A program made the translations under genes and the position numbers. Positions 8,330 through 16,449 of a stretch of DNA of 64,000 bases are shown here, piece by piece. The notes under the pieces were generated by a model that had not been told where the DNA came from, did not search any database, and saw only the letters and a list, made by a program, of their open reading frames with translations. The DNA is taken from the NCBI GenBank assembly GCA_965226215.1, contig CBDDCH010000002.1, positions 2,356,001-2,420,000 on the forward strand, given 5' to 3'. Source of the DNA: G963668345 sp965226215. GTDB taxonomy: Bacteria; Acidobacteriota; Terriglobia; Bryobacterales; UBA6623. Positions within the stretch are counted from its first letter, which is position 1; the number at the start of each line of letters is the position of its first letter.

Positions 8330-9482
8330 GTGTAGTGCCACTAACGGTTCTGGACAATGGCGTGGGTTTTGGCGGCGCGCTCGACTTTGGCGAGGATATC
8401 TTGTGCCGGAGCTGTCCAGACAAAGGGCTTGGCCGCTTGGTTGCTCGCTTCCAGGTACTCGTGGATGGCGGCCTCGAGTTCGGGAACACTGCGGAACACG
8501 CCGCGGCGGATGCGCTTCTGTGTCAGCTCGCGGAACCAGCGCTCGACGAGATTGAGCCAAGAAGAAGACGTGGGAATGAAGTGAAAGTGGAAGCGGGGGT
8601 GCTTCGCGAGCCACTTCTTCACCTGCTCATGCTTATGCGTGGAGTAGTTGTCCACGATCAGATGCAGCTCCAGCGCCGGTGGCGTTTCGCGATCGATCTT
8701 GCGTAGGAATTTGAGGAATTCCTGGTGCCGATGTCGCGGCAGACACTCCCCGATCACCTGGCCGTCGAGCACATTGAAGGCGGCGAACAGCGTCGTTGTG
8801 CCATGTCGTTTGAAGTCGTGGGTCATGGTGCCGGCGCGACCCTTTTTCAGGGGCAGTCCCGGCTGGCTGCGGTCTAAGGCCTGGATCTGGCTTTTCTCAT
8901 CGACGCTGAGCACCAGCGCGTGCTCGGGCGGATTCAAGTACAGCCCGACCACGTCGCGGAGTTTCTCGACGAACTGCTTGTCGCGGCTGAGCTTGAAAGT
9001 TTCGAGGCGATGGGGCTGCAGTCCGTGCGCTTTCCAGACGCGCTGGATGGCCATCTTGGAGACGCCCAAGTGCTTGGCGATGGTGCGGGTGCTCCAATGC
9101 GTGGCCGCCCGGGGCTTCTCGTGAAGCGTTGTATCGAGGATGCATTGGACGAATTCAGCGGAGAGCGCCGGTTTGCGTCCGGGGCGCGTCCGATCGCGGA
9201 GTCCGTCGAGGCCGGACTGGGCGAAGCGCTTTCGCCACAGGATGACGGTCTTGCGGTTGACGCCGAGTTCGCGGGCCATGGCGTGGTTCGCCAACCCCTG
9301 CGCACAGCGCAAAACAATGTGCGCTCGCAAGACCATTGTCTGCGTCGTATTGCGGCCTCGAACGAGGCGACGAAGAGCGTTTCGCTGCGGAGCGGTGAGG
9401 GCTAGAGCGTCAGCGGATGGCCACATAAACCATCCTACCGCGAAAAGGGTGTTATTGTACAGCTATTTATGTGGCACTACAC
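8330..9482 (-). mobile_element. IS630-family insertion sequence, complete
   Basis: The element has 12-bp perfect terminal inverted repeats (GTGTAGTGCCAC at 8330-8341; GTGGCACTACAC at 9471-9482) and is flanked on both sides by TA (8328-8329 and 9483-9484), the target dinucleotide duplicated by IS630/Tc1/mariner elements. It contains a single transposase gene on the minus strand. About 1.15 kb, the normal size for the family. Confidence 0.9.
8341..9426 (-). CDS. IS630 family transposase
   Basis: A 361-residue intact transposase. Residues 30-135 form two helix-turn-helix regions (winged-helix type; GLANHAMARELGVNRKTVILW, TRTIAKHLGVSKMAIQRVW). The DDE catalytic triad is visible: Asp176 in LVLSVDEKSQ, Asp259 in LIVDNYSTHK and Glu295 in SSWLNLVERWF, with the spacing typical of IS630 (DD34-36E). 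The frame is unbroken and runs almost from end to end of the element, so the copy may be active. Confidence 0.95.
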   Translation of the reverse strand: MWPSADALALTAPQRNALRRLVRGRNTTQTMVLRAHIVLRCAQGLANHAMARELGVNRKTVILWRKRFAQSGLDGLRDRTRPGRKPALSAEFVQCILDTTLHEKPRAATHWSTRTIAKHLGVSKMAIQRVWKAHGLQPHRLETFKLSRDKQFVEKLRDVVGLYLNPPEHALVLSVDEKSQIQALDRSQPGLPLKKGRAGTMTHDFKRHGTTTLFAAFNVLDGQVIGECLPRHRHQEFLKFLRKIDRETPPALELHLIVDNYSTHKHEQVKKWLAKHPRFHFHFIPTSSSWLNLVERWFRELTQKRIRRGVFRSVPELEAAIHEYLEASNQAAKPFVWTAPAQDILAKVERAAKTHAIVQNR

Positions 9483-9609
9483 TAGCACCACCTAACGGTA
9501 GTGGCTGTAAGTGCTTTGCTACATTTCGGGTAGAGTTGCACCCTGCGCCGGGTTCAGGGGATAATGTTACAGATACAAGCATTCCTGGCCCGCAACAGGA
9601 GTCGCCGAC

Positions 9610-9981
9610 GTGCATTTGAGACGAGAAAGAGCTTCTCTCGTTACCGCCATTTCCTCTATGTCCGCATCGGGTCGCCGTGAGGCGGCTCGTCGCTTCTTGG
9701 AAGGCCTCTCCACAGATGAGTTGCAATACATAGCCGCGTATTTCGGCGCGCGGTTGCTCGAGCCACGACCGAACGGCTCCGAGCAGAGTCGAGATGAGAT
9801 GGCTCATCAGATCGAGCAGTACGAAGGCAAGCGCAAGACCCCGCAGAGATCGAACGGCTCGAAGATCTCCCCCGAAAGCTATAACGTCTCGCACCGGATG
9901 ATCGTGCTGCTTGAGTATCTGAGCGCGTGCAATATGAGATCAAAGACGGCAACGGCGCGGGCCAACGCGGCGTGCGCCTAG
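9610..9981 (+). CDS. Small hypothetical protein
   Basis: A 123-residue protein with no recognised domain. It starts at GTG 9610, preceded by AGGAG at 9597-9601 with good spacing. The centre is helical and protein-like (REAARRFLEGLSTDELQYIAAYFGARLLEP); the C-terminal third is basic and Ser/Ala-rich and may be disordered. Its 3' end overlaps by 4 bp the 3' end of the convergent HigA-like gene. Whether it is translated rests on the ribosome binding site and amino-acid composition only. Confidence 0.45.
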   Translation: MHLRRERASLVTAISSMSASGRREAARRFLEGLSTDELQYIAAYFGARLLEPRPNGSEQSRDEMAHQIEQYEGKRKTPQRSNGSKISPESYNVSHRMIVLLEYLSACNMRSKTATARANAACA

Positions 9982-10352
9982 CGCCGCGCTTCTTCTCTTC
10001 CTTCACTCTTGAGCCACGCCACCCGCGCATCGGTCGTTTGTTGGATTTCGCGCGGTGGGCGCATTGTGATTTTGAGGTCAACCTGGCAACCGAGCTTGTT
10101 GAGGATGGTCATGAGCCGGTCGATCGTGAAGCGCCGGAGCTGTGCGTTGCGGATGCGGACGAACTCGGCCTGGTTGACCCCAGTGCGGGCTTGGGCCTTA
10201 CGGGTGGAGAGGCCATCGTCGTCCAGGATGCCGATGATCTGGGCGGCAAGAATGGCTTTGGCTTGGCGAACGTCGGCGTCGGGCTGGCCGAAATCGCGGT
10301 AGATGTTTCCGCTGCCGCGGATCATCTCAAAACCGTCGTCGTGTTTACTCAT
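9978..10352 (-). CDS. HigA-like antitoxin, XRE-family helix-turn-helix protein
   Basis: A 124-residue protein with a central helix-turn-helix: IIGILDDDGLSTRKAQARTGVNQAEFVRIRN, followed by a conserved tail (FTIDRLMTILNKLGCQVDLKI). This is the HTH_37 / HigA2 type antitoxin that binds its own promoter and neutralises a Gp49/HigB-type RNase. Its ATG overlaps the toxin stop by 4 bp (ATGA), the usual toxin-first arrangement of higBA. It would repress through the palindrome at 10708-10727. Cytosolic. Confidence 0.85.
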   Translation of the reverse strand: MSKHDDGFEMIRGSGNIYRDFGQPDADVRQAKAILAAQIIGILDDDGLSTRKAQARTGVNQAEFVRIRNAQLRRFTIDRLMTILNKLGCQVDLKITMRPPREIQQTTDARVAWLKSEGREEARR

Positions 10353-10603
10353 TGCTTCAGCTCCTCCCGCAAGCGTTTGAAGCGTTGCTTGATGACGTCA
10401 ACGTCCTTCCGCGGGGTCTTGATGGCCGTCTTGGCCTTCTTCTGGAAGGCGTGGATGACCCAGATGTCGTCGGCCACTTGCAGGGCGTAAACGGCCCTGT
10501 AGGCGTCCGCGCGATATCTGAGAGCGATCTCGAAAACCCCGGAGCCAAGGCCTTTCATGGGTTTGGCGATGTCGGCCTTGCGGCCTGCGGAGGCCAATGT
10601 CAA
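10349..10603 (-). CDS. HigB/Gp49-like (RelE superfamily) toxin, start codon unclear
   Basis: From TTG 10603 the protein is 84 residues and ends KRLREELKQ. Core family segments are present: MKGLGSGVFEIALRY, YRAVYAL and WVIHAFQKKAK. Family members normally begin about 27 residues earlier, and the upstream in-frame sequence indeed continues the homology (PVSWIKAARKNFAEFP and so on) up to about 10684. Between the in-frame TGA at 10697-10699 and the TTG there is no ATG, GTG, TTG or CTG codon. So either the ancestral start is lost and the toxin is inactive or N-terminally truncated, or a rare codon is used. The role inferred from the family is ribosome-dependent mRNA cleavage. Confidence 0.7.
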   Translation of the reverse strand: MTLASAGRKADIAKPMKGLGSGVFEIALRYRADAYRAVYALQVADDIWVIHAFQKKAKTAIKTPRKDVDVIKQRFKRLREELKQ

Positions 10604-10707
10604 ATCGTCTTCGATCTGTTCACGCGCGCCGACCGGGAACTCGGCGAAATTCTTTCGGGCGGCCTTGATCCATGAAACGGGCCTTTGTTTCCCTAGTCAC
10701 AGGTAAT

Positions 10708-10735
10708 GATGACAAATATGTCATCAATCGTCAAG
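10708..10735 (-). promoter_or_regulatory. higBA promoter/operator
   Basis: A perfect inverted repeat TGATGACA (10708-10715), a 4-nt centre, and TGTCATCA (10720-10727) lies just upstream of the toxin frame. On the minus strand a -35-like TTGACG (10730-10735) partly precedes it, with a weak CATCAT 17 nt downstream. The arrangement is what is expected for autorepression by a HigA dimer. The rest of the interval up to 11076 (about 340 bp) contains nothing else I recognise. Confidence 0.55.
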
Positions 10736-11076
10736 TCTTTACTTTATGCGCTGCTTACCTGAGAACGGTGCTCCTGGGTGTGTTACGCTGGAAAGCTGTG
10801 CGCGGAGGCCATGAGATCGCTTTCCGCACTGAAAAAAAACGATTTGTCGGCACAAAGAGAACGAGTTATGCACGCTGGAACGAGAACTCTATTCTCGCTG
10901 TTCTCGTTTTGGGTGACGATGTTGGGGCGGACGCGGATTCGTCCACGCCGGCCTGCTTCATCTCCGGACCGCTCGCTCACACTCGCAGCTCGGTGCTCGG
11001 CGTTCTGGGATGTCAAGGGCACAGCCTTTGGCTAGTTAGGCTCGCGGCGCCCCATTAACTCTCCATCTCAGCAACC

Positions 11077-11586
11077 ATGATTCGTCCGTTTGGCGGCCGA
11101 CGCCCTGACATCAGCGATTCGGCATTCGTTCATCCGAGCGCGGAAGTGATCGGGGAGGTGGCGATCGGTGAGCGTTCGAGTGTGTGGTGTAACGCGACAG
11201 TGCGCGGCGATGTGAACCGCATCGAGATCGGCGAGGAGACGAACATCCAAGACAACTGCTGCCTGCACGTCGATGGCGACAAACCTCTGCGGCTCGGCGA
11301 CCGGGTTGTCGTCGGCCACTCGGTGACGCTGCACGCCTGCGTTGTCGAGGACGATGCTCAAATCGGCATGGGAGCTACGGTTTTGAGCGGCGCCCGAGTG
11401 GGGAAGGGAACTATTGTGGCCGCGGGATCCCTGGTGGTGGAGGGAGCCGAAATACCGCCCAACTGTGTAGTGATGGGTGTGCCCGCCAAGGTGCGGCGAG
11501 CCACGAGGGACGAAGAGCGAGAGGACGTTCGGCGGCGAACTCAGAACTACGTGGAGCTGAGCCGAACACATCGGGAGAGCCTCTAG
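11077..11586 (+). CDS. Gamma-class carbonic anhydrase family protein (left-handed beta helix)
   Basis: A 169-residue hexapeptide-repeat protein. Repeats are recognisable from residue 11 (ISDSAFVHPSAEVIGEVAIGERSS...) to about 150. Metal ligand-type histidines occur in NCCLHVDGD and VVVGHSVTLHACVV, matching the three-His site of gamma carbonic anhydrases; YrdA/CaiE-like relatives keep these residues too, so CO2 hydration is possible but not proven. The C-terminus is a helix (RATRDEEREDVRRRTQNYVEL). The gene ends in TAG that overlaps the GTG start of aspS by one base, so the two are an operon. Confidence 0.85.
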   Translation: MIRPFGGRRPDISDSAFVHPSAEVIGEVAIGERSSVWCNATVRGDVNRIEIGEETNIQDNCCLHVDGDKPLRLGDRVVVGHSVTLHACVVEDDAQIGMGATVLSGARVGKGTIVAAGSLVVEGAEIPPNCVVMGVPAKVRRATRDEEREDVRRRTQNYVELSRTHRESL

Positions 11587-13436
11587 TGGAGACTCGAACA
11601 CCAAGTTCAATCCCGCTCGACTTTCTTGGCCGGCAGCGCCGCACTCACACCTGCGGCGAGTTGCGTCCGGTTGATGTCGGCCAACGGGCTGTCTTGATGG
11701 GCTGGGTGCATCGCCGGCGTAATCTGGGCAGCTTGATTTTTGTCCACCTACGCGACCGTGCGGGGATTACGCAAGTTGTCTTCAACCGTGAAGTGGATGC
11801 GCAGGTGCACGCCCGGGCAGAGCTGCTACGCAGTGAATACGTCGTGGCCGTGGAGGGCCCGATCGTACAGCGTTCGGCCGAGACCGTCAATCCCGAACTA
11901 GCGACCGGCGAAATCGACCTCGTCGCGGAAAAACTTTGGATCTTCAACGAATCCCGGACTCCGCCGTTCCCCATCGAAGGGGACCTGTCAGTGGGGGAAG
12001 AAGCCCGCCTCAAATATCGCTATGTTGATCTGCGGCGGCCGCGCATGCAGCGTAATGTCGAGTTGCGCCATCGCGTTAACTTCGCAGTTCGTGAGACTCT
12101 GAACGGGCAAGGGTTTCTGGAGATCGAAACGCCCTTCATGACGCGTTCCACGCCGGAAGGCGCGCGCGACTTCCTGGTTCCCAGCCGGCTGCAGTTAGGT
12201 TCGTTTTACGCTCTGCCGCAGTCTCCTCAACTTTTTAAGCAGCTGTTGATGATCAGCGGCTACGAGAAGTATTTCCAGATTGTTCGCTGCTTTCGCGATG
12301 AGGACCTTCGCGCCGACCGCCAACCCGAGTTCACGCAGATCGATCTCGAGATGTCGTTTGTTCAGCAGGACGACATTCTTGACGTTATCGAGTCGTTGAT
12401 GGTGGGGGTGTCGGAGGCGGCCGGTTGCCCGGTGCCGGAGCGGCCGTTCGCACGACTGACCCATGCCCAGGCCATCGAACAGTACGGCACGGACAAGCCG
12501 GACTTGCGGCTGCCGCCCATGGCGCGTGTCAACGACCTTTTCCCGCCGAGGCAGCTGGCGACCGACATGCCGCTGATGGCGATCCGGGTGCCCTCGGTCG
12601 GAACGATCACCCGGCGCGAGCGTGACGAATGCAAAGCCTTCGGGGGCGAGTTGGGGTTGCGGGTGTTTGACGATGTGAAAAGGCTCGATCGCGACTTTCC
12701 TCAGCCGATGCAGGCCGTGCGCGACGCTATCCGCTTCGAGGAAGGCGACCTGCTGACTCTGGTGACCGCTGCGGAAACGCCAAATGATCCCCTACCGGAA
12801 TTGCGGGTCATGGGCGCCGCGGGAAATCTCAGTCGCCACCTGGCACAGAAATACGCCGACCGCCACCAACGGTTCAACCCCAAAGATTTCAGATTCCTGT
12901 GGGTGACTGACTTCCCGATGTTCGAATGGGACGCGGACGAAAACCGTTGGAACGCGGCTCATCACCCTTTCACATCGGTTCACGATCAAGACATCGACAA
13001 GCTGACAACCGATCCGGCGCATTGCCGCTCGAAGGCCTACGATCTAGTGCTGAACGGGGTGGAGCTCGGTTCGGGATCGATTCGTATCCATCGCCGCGAC
13101 GTGCAGAGCAAGGTGTTCGAAGCCCTGGGATTCAGCGAAGAAGACGCCCGACACCGTTTCGGCTTCTTTCTCGATGCGCTCGAGTACGGCACTCCTCCCC
13201 ACGGCGGCATCGCGCTTGGCCTTGACCGCCTCATCATGCTACTGGCCGGCGAGACGACGATTCGCGACGTCATCGCGTTCCCCAAAACCGCGAAAGGTAC
13301 GGATCTCATGTGCGAAGCGCCGAACACGGTGCCCGAGCGCCAGCTTGGAGAGTTGGGGATCGCTCTTAGGCCTCAGGCGAGGGGTACACTCCGCAGGGCC
13401 GGCAAGCCGCCGATGTCGGACGGCGAAGAAAAGTGA
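11586..13436 (+). CDS. aspS: Aspartate--tRNA(Asp/Asn) ligase
   Basis: A 616-residue bacterial-type aspartyl-tRNA synthetase, a cytosolic class IIb enzyme. The N-terminal OB-fold anticodon-binding domain is at about 20-120 (MGWVHRRRNLGSLIFVHLRDRAGITQVVF). Catalytic motif 1 region is near 155-180, motif 2 is FRDEDLRADRQPEFTQIDLEMSF-like at about 230-255, and motif 3 is GLDRLIMLLAG near 540. The bacterial insertion (GAD) domain lies between motifs 2 and 3. The start is GTG, overlapping the preceding stop. In organisms without AsnRS this enzyme also charges tRNA-Asn; no gatCAB or asnS is in the window to decide this. Confidence 0.97.
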   Translation: METRTPSSIPLDFLGRQRRTHTCGELRPVDVGQRAVLMGWVHRRRNLGSLIFVHLRDRAGITQVVFNREVDAQVHARAELLRSEYVVAVEGPIVQRSAETVNPELATGEIDLVAEKLWIFNESRTPPFPIEGDLSVGEEARLKYRYVDLRRPRMQRNVELRHRVNFAVRETLNGQGFLEIETPFMTRSTPEGARDFLVPSRLQLGSFYALPQSPQLFKQLLMISGYEKYFQIVRCFRDEDLRADRQPEFTQIDLEMSFVQQDDILDVIESLMVGVSEAAGCPVPERPFARLTHAQAIEQYGTDKPDLRLPPMARVNDLFPPRQLATDMPLMAIRVPSVGTITRRERDECKAFGGELGLRVFDDVKRLDRDFPQPMQAVRDAIRFEEGDLLTLVTAAETPNDPLPELRVMGAAGNLSRHLAQKYADRHQRFNPKDFRFLWVTDFPMFEWDADENRWNAAHHPFTSVHDQDIDKLTTDPAHCRSKAYDLVLNGVELGSGSIRIHRRDVQSKVFEALGFSEEDARHRFGFFLDALEYGTPPHGGIALGLDRLIMLLAGETTIRDVIAFPKTAKGTDLMCEAPNTVPERQLGELGIALRPQARGTLRRAGKPPMSDGEEK

Positions 13437-13491
13437 ACCGTCTGTTCTGCCCAAAGCTATCTTCCGAAGCGATTCCTCTAGATACTATCTG

Positions 13492-13583
13492 TAAGTTATT
13501 GAATCCATTTCGGATAGATTCACTTCCTGGCAGCAGAAGCTAAGAGCAGCTGCGGCGAAAGCCTGCTTTTTTTCAATAACTTA
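13492..13583. repeat. 92-bp palindromic element with 12-bp inverted ends
   Basis: TAAGTTATTGAA (13492-13503) is perfectly inverted as TTCAATAACTTA (13572-13583). The element lies between aspS and IS256 copy 1. A related word (TGTAAGTTACCGAAAT) occurs at about 40914-40930 beside IS256 copy 2, suggesting a dispersed family. It contains the hairpin annotated separately. Confidence 0.4.
13552..13573 (+). terminator. Possible intrinsic terminator downstream of aspS
   Basis: GCGGC, a GAAA loop and GCCTGC (one bulged base) form a short GC hairpin followed directly by seven T residues. It is about 115 bp after the aspS stop, inside the 92-bp palindrome. Confidence 0.4.
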
Positions 13584-13621
13584 GCCATCTTTTGTCCCTT
13601 GGCCCGAAAGACGAACCCGGA

Positions 13622-15035
13622 GAGATATTGTCAAATGTTGTGGATGGGCGAGGTCAGGCGGCGTTTTCCTGAACCATCAATCCATCCTTGAAAACCTTTC
13701 CCTCTAAGACATGAACAATCACTTCCGAACCGTTCAGGCGTCGCCAGTGGCGCTCGGCTTGGCGGGCCAGCATGAAGACCATCGTTAACGACGCTTCGCG
13801 GCTGCCACAACCCTTTGTTCGTCGCTGCCGCAAACGGACCGTCGCAAAGGTGGACTCGATCGGGTTCGTCGTCCGCAAGTGCCCCCAGTGCTCGGCCGGA
13901 AAGTCGTAGAAAGCCAGCAGCACTTGGCGGTCTTTTTCCAGGCACTCGACCGCTTTGGGGAACTTCTTCTCGTATAGGTTCTTGAAACGGTCCAGAGCGG
14001 CCTCCGCCGTCTGCCGACTCTCGGCAAGATAGATGTCGCGCAGCGCCTGCTTGGCTTTGCCCTGCATGCTCTGCGGCAGCTTATTGAGCACGTTGGCCGT
14101 CTTGTGGAGCCAGCAGCGTTGCTCACCGGTCGCCGGATAGACTTTCCGCAGTGCCGCCCAAAACCCCATCGCTCCGTCGCCCACCGCCAACTTCGGCGGC
14201 AGCTCGAGCCCCTGCCGTTTCAAGTCCTCCAGCAACTCCTGCCACGACAGTTCGCTTTCGCGAAAGCCGTCGTGCACCGCCAGCAGTTGCTTGCGACCGT
14301 CTTCGAGTGCTCCCATCACAACCAGCAAACACTGCCGTTCATCGTCCAGACGAACATTCGAGTAGATGCCATCGGCCCAAATGTAAACAAACCGCTGGCC
14401 GCTGAGGTCACGCTTTGACCAAGCCTCGTACTCGCGGCGCCAGACGTCTTTGAGACGCACCACCGTCGTCGCCGACAGGCCCGGAGCGTCGGGCCCCAGC
14501 AAGGCCTCCAGCGCTTCGCTGAAATCGCCCGTCGAGATCCCTTTCAGGTACAACCAGGGGATCAACTCCTCCACACTCTTCGTGCGCCGCAGATACGGCG
14601 GCAGGATCTGGGAAGTGAAACGAAAGCGCCGGCCCTGCTCATCGACTCGGCGATCGTCGACCCGCGGCGCCTGGATCTTCAGCTGACCCACGCCGCTGAC
14701 GATGGTGCGCTCGCGGGCGTGACCGTTGCGCACCACCAGCCGCCGGCCGTCCTGGTCGACTTCGTGCTGATGCGTTTCGATGTAGGCGGTCACTTCGGCT
14801 TCCACGGCCTTGACGAGCATCTGGCGCGCTCCTTGGCGCAGCACCTCATCCAAGGGCGAGCGTTCCTTTCCATCAATGACTTGGGGGTTGACTTGACTGC
14901 TGCTCTCAGCAGCTTCACACTGACTCATGGCGTATCCTCCTTGTTCCTTTCCAGAAAACGATTGAGTTGCTTCCTCAATCGTCAGGATACGCCGCCTCCC
15001 CTCAGAGGCTCATCCACAACTTCTGGTTATAGCTC
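13622..15035 (-). mobile_element. IS256-family insertion sequence, copy 1, complete (1414 bp)
   Basis: Flanked by a 9-bp target duplication GAACCCGGA (13613-13621 and 15036-15044). Ends are GAGATATTGTC... and ...GGTTATAGCTC, related imperfect inverted repeats that share GTTGTGGATG about 14-20 bp inside. Copies 2 and 3 have the same length and ends. The transposase frame is intact. Confidence 0.93.
13654..14928 (-). CDS. IS256 family transposase, copy 1
   Basis: A 424-residue mutator-type transposase. Catalytic residues are Asp186 (YIWADGIYS), Asp251 (LAVGDGAMGFW) and Glu358 (TNPIESTFATVR). The C/H-type motif between D2 and E (CWLHKTANVLNKLP) is present as in the family. It is essentially identical to the copy at 39376-40650. 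The ATG is preceded by AAGGAGG. Probably functional. Confidence 0.96.
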   Translation of the reverse strand: MSQCEAAESSSQVNPQVIDGKERSPLDEVLRQGARQMLVKAVEAEVTAYIETHQHEVDQDGRRLVVRNGHARERTIVSGVGQLKIQAPRVDDRRVDEQGRRFRFTSQILPPYLRRTKSVEELIPWLYLKGISTGDFSEALEALLGPDAPGLSATTVVRLKDVWRREYEAWSKRDLSGQRFVYIWADGIYSNVRLDDERQCLLVVMGALEDGRKQLLAVHDGFRESELSWQELLEDLKRQGLELPPKLAVGDGAMGFWAALRKVYPATGEQRCWLHKTANVLNKLPQSMQGKAKQALRDIYLAESRQTAEAALDRFKNLYEKKFPKAVECLEKDRQVLLAFYDFPAEHWGHLRTTNPIESTFATVRLRQRRTKGCGSREASLTMVFMLARQAERHWRRLNGSEVIVHVLEGKVFKDGLMVQENAA

Positions 15036-15134
15036 GAACCCGGAGGGACAACCCCCCTTGCTTGTGCCTCGTTGCCGTCAGGCGGCGGGATCCGGTGGAT
15101 CTGTTATCGCCTGTTGGAAAATATAGTGCCCCAA

Positions 15135-16109
15135 CTACGGGCGGGCCGTCTGAGGGGCGAGTTCCTTGGAGCGGAAGTATTCGATTGTCTTGCCGAGGCC
15201 CTCTTCCAAGCTCACCTGGGGCTGCCAACCCAACACCGTCTGAGCCTTCGTGATATCCGGGCGGCGTTGCTTGGGATCATCTTGAGGTAGGGGGAGAAAC
15301 TGAATCTCGCAGTCCATGCCCATTCGTTGTTGGATCAGCTCAGCGAACTGGAGGATGGTCATCTCCTGGGGGTTGCCGAGATTGACCGGGAAATGCTCGT
15401 CGCTTTGGGCGAGGCGCCAAAGCCCCTCGACCAAATCCGAGACATAGCAGAAGCTACGAGTCTGGGAGCCGTCTCCGAAAACAGTAAGGGGCTTGCTGTT
15501 CAGCGCCTGGTCGAGGAAGGCGGGCACCACGCGCCCATCATTGAGCTTCATACGGGGCCCGTAGGTGTTAAAAATGCGGGCGATGCGCGTGTTGAGGCCG
15601 TACTTGCGGTGATAGGCCATCGTCAACGCCTCGGCGAAGCGCTTGGCTTCGTCGTACACCGAGCGTGGCCCGACCGGGTTGACGTTCCCCCAGTATGTCT
15701 CTGACTGCGGATGTTCTTGCGGATCTCCGTAACACTCTGACGTCGAGGCCAACAAGAACCCCGCCCCCTTAGAGTGTGCGATGTCAAGGAGGTTCTTGGT
15801 TCCGGCCGATCCAACCAGTAAGGTTTCGATGGGGAGATTCAAGTAGTCGAACGGGCTGGCCGGTGACGCCATGTGGAAAACGAGCTCTACAGGTTCGGAG
15901 ATCTCAAACGGTCGTGAGACGTCCTGCTCGATGAATTCGAATTCCGAGTTTGACTGAAGGTGTTGGACATTTTCTTCACGACCGGTAGAGAAGTCGTCGA
16001 GCCCAACCACCTGGTGGCCCTCGGCTAGAAGGCGATCGCAGAGATGGGATGCGACAAACCCGGCTGCGCCTGAAACCAGAATTCGCAAAGAGAAGTCTCC
16101 TTGACCCAT
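15135..16109 (-). CDS. UDP-glucuronate decarboxylase-like NAD-dependent epimerase/dehydratase
   Basis: A 324-residue extended short-chain dehydrogenase. The Rossmann motif GAAGFVASHL follows ILVS at the N-terminus; DDFSTGREENVQHL is next, and the catalytic YxxxK is in SVYDEAKRFAE, preceded by a Thr/Ser region (LASTSECYGDP). The NxxGPRM motif (FNTYGPRM) and the C-terminal RRPDITKA match bacterial UDP-xylose synthases, which convert UDP-glucuronate to UDP-xylose for glycan synthesis. UDP-glucose 4-epimerase-like activity is the alternative. I chose ATG 16109; the upstream ATG would add 11 residues before the fold. The 3' end is about 100 bp from IS256 copy 1. Confidence 0.87.
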   Translation of the reverse strand: MGQGDFSLRILVSGAAGFVASHLCDRLLAEGHQVVGLDDFSTGREENVQHLQSNSEFEFIEQDVSRPFEISEPVELVFHMASPASPFDYLNLPIETLLVGSAGTKNLLDIAHSKGAGFLLASTSECYGDPQEHPQSETYWGNVNPVGPRSVYDEAKRFAEALTMAYHRKYGLNTRIARIFNTYGPRMKLNDGRVVPAFLDQALNSKPLTVFGDGSQTRSFCYVSDLVEGLWRLAQSDEHFPVNLGNPQEMTILQFAELIQQRMGMDCEIQFLPLPQDDPKQRRPDITKAQTVLGWQPQVSLEEGLGKTIEYFRSKELAPQTARP

Positions 16110-16449
16110 GGTAGAAGACGACCGCGCGGGCGGCAAGCGCACCGGCAGGCTCGGTGCGTATCTTGCCGTCGTTCGGGCAAGCGCGTGTCGCTTCTAGGGG
16201 GGTGTTCCTCTCACCAGTCGCCGAGCGCAGCCGGGTGGGTCTCAGAGTTCGTGCGTAAGCCGGGTCAGAAGTGAACTGACCAGGTTGCCTGGATTATCTC
16301 CGAACAGTTAAGGCGAACAAACGGCAATCCAGTTCCGCGAAACGAACCCATTTTGCGCCGAGTGTAAGTGGCCCCCACTGACCGCCTCGCGAGCCCATTC
16401 CATCCCTGGATGTCGGTCGTCTCAAGCGACGCAGTGGCACCGTTTCTTC
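16110..16449. other. Intergenic stretch without recognised gene
   Basis: About 340 bp lie between the 3' end of rarA and the 5' end of the decarboxylase gene, both on the minus strand. It should hold the promoter of the decarboxylase gene, but I cannot point to convincing -35/-10 boxes. No palindromic element was seen. Confidence 0.4.
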
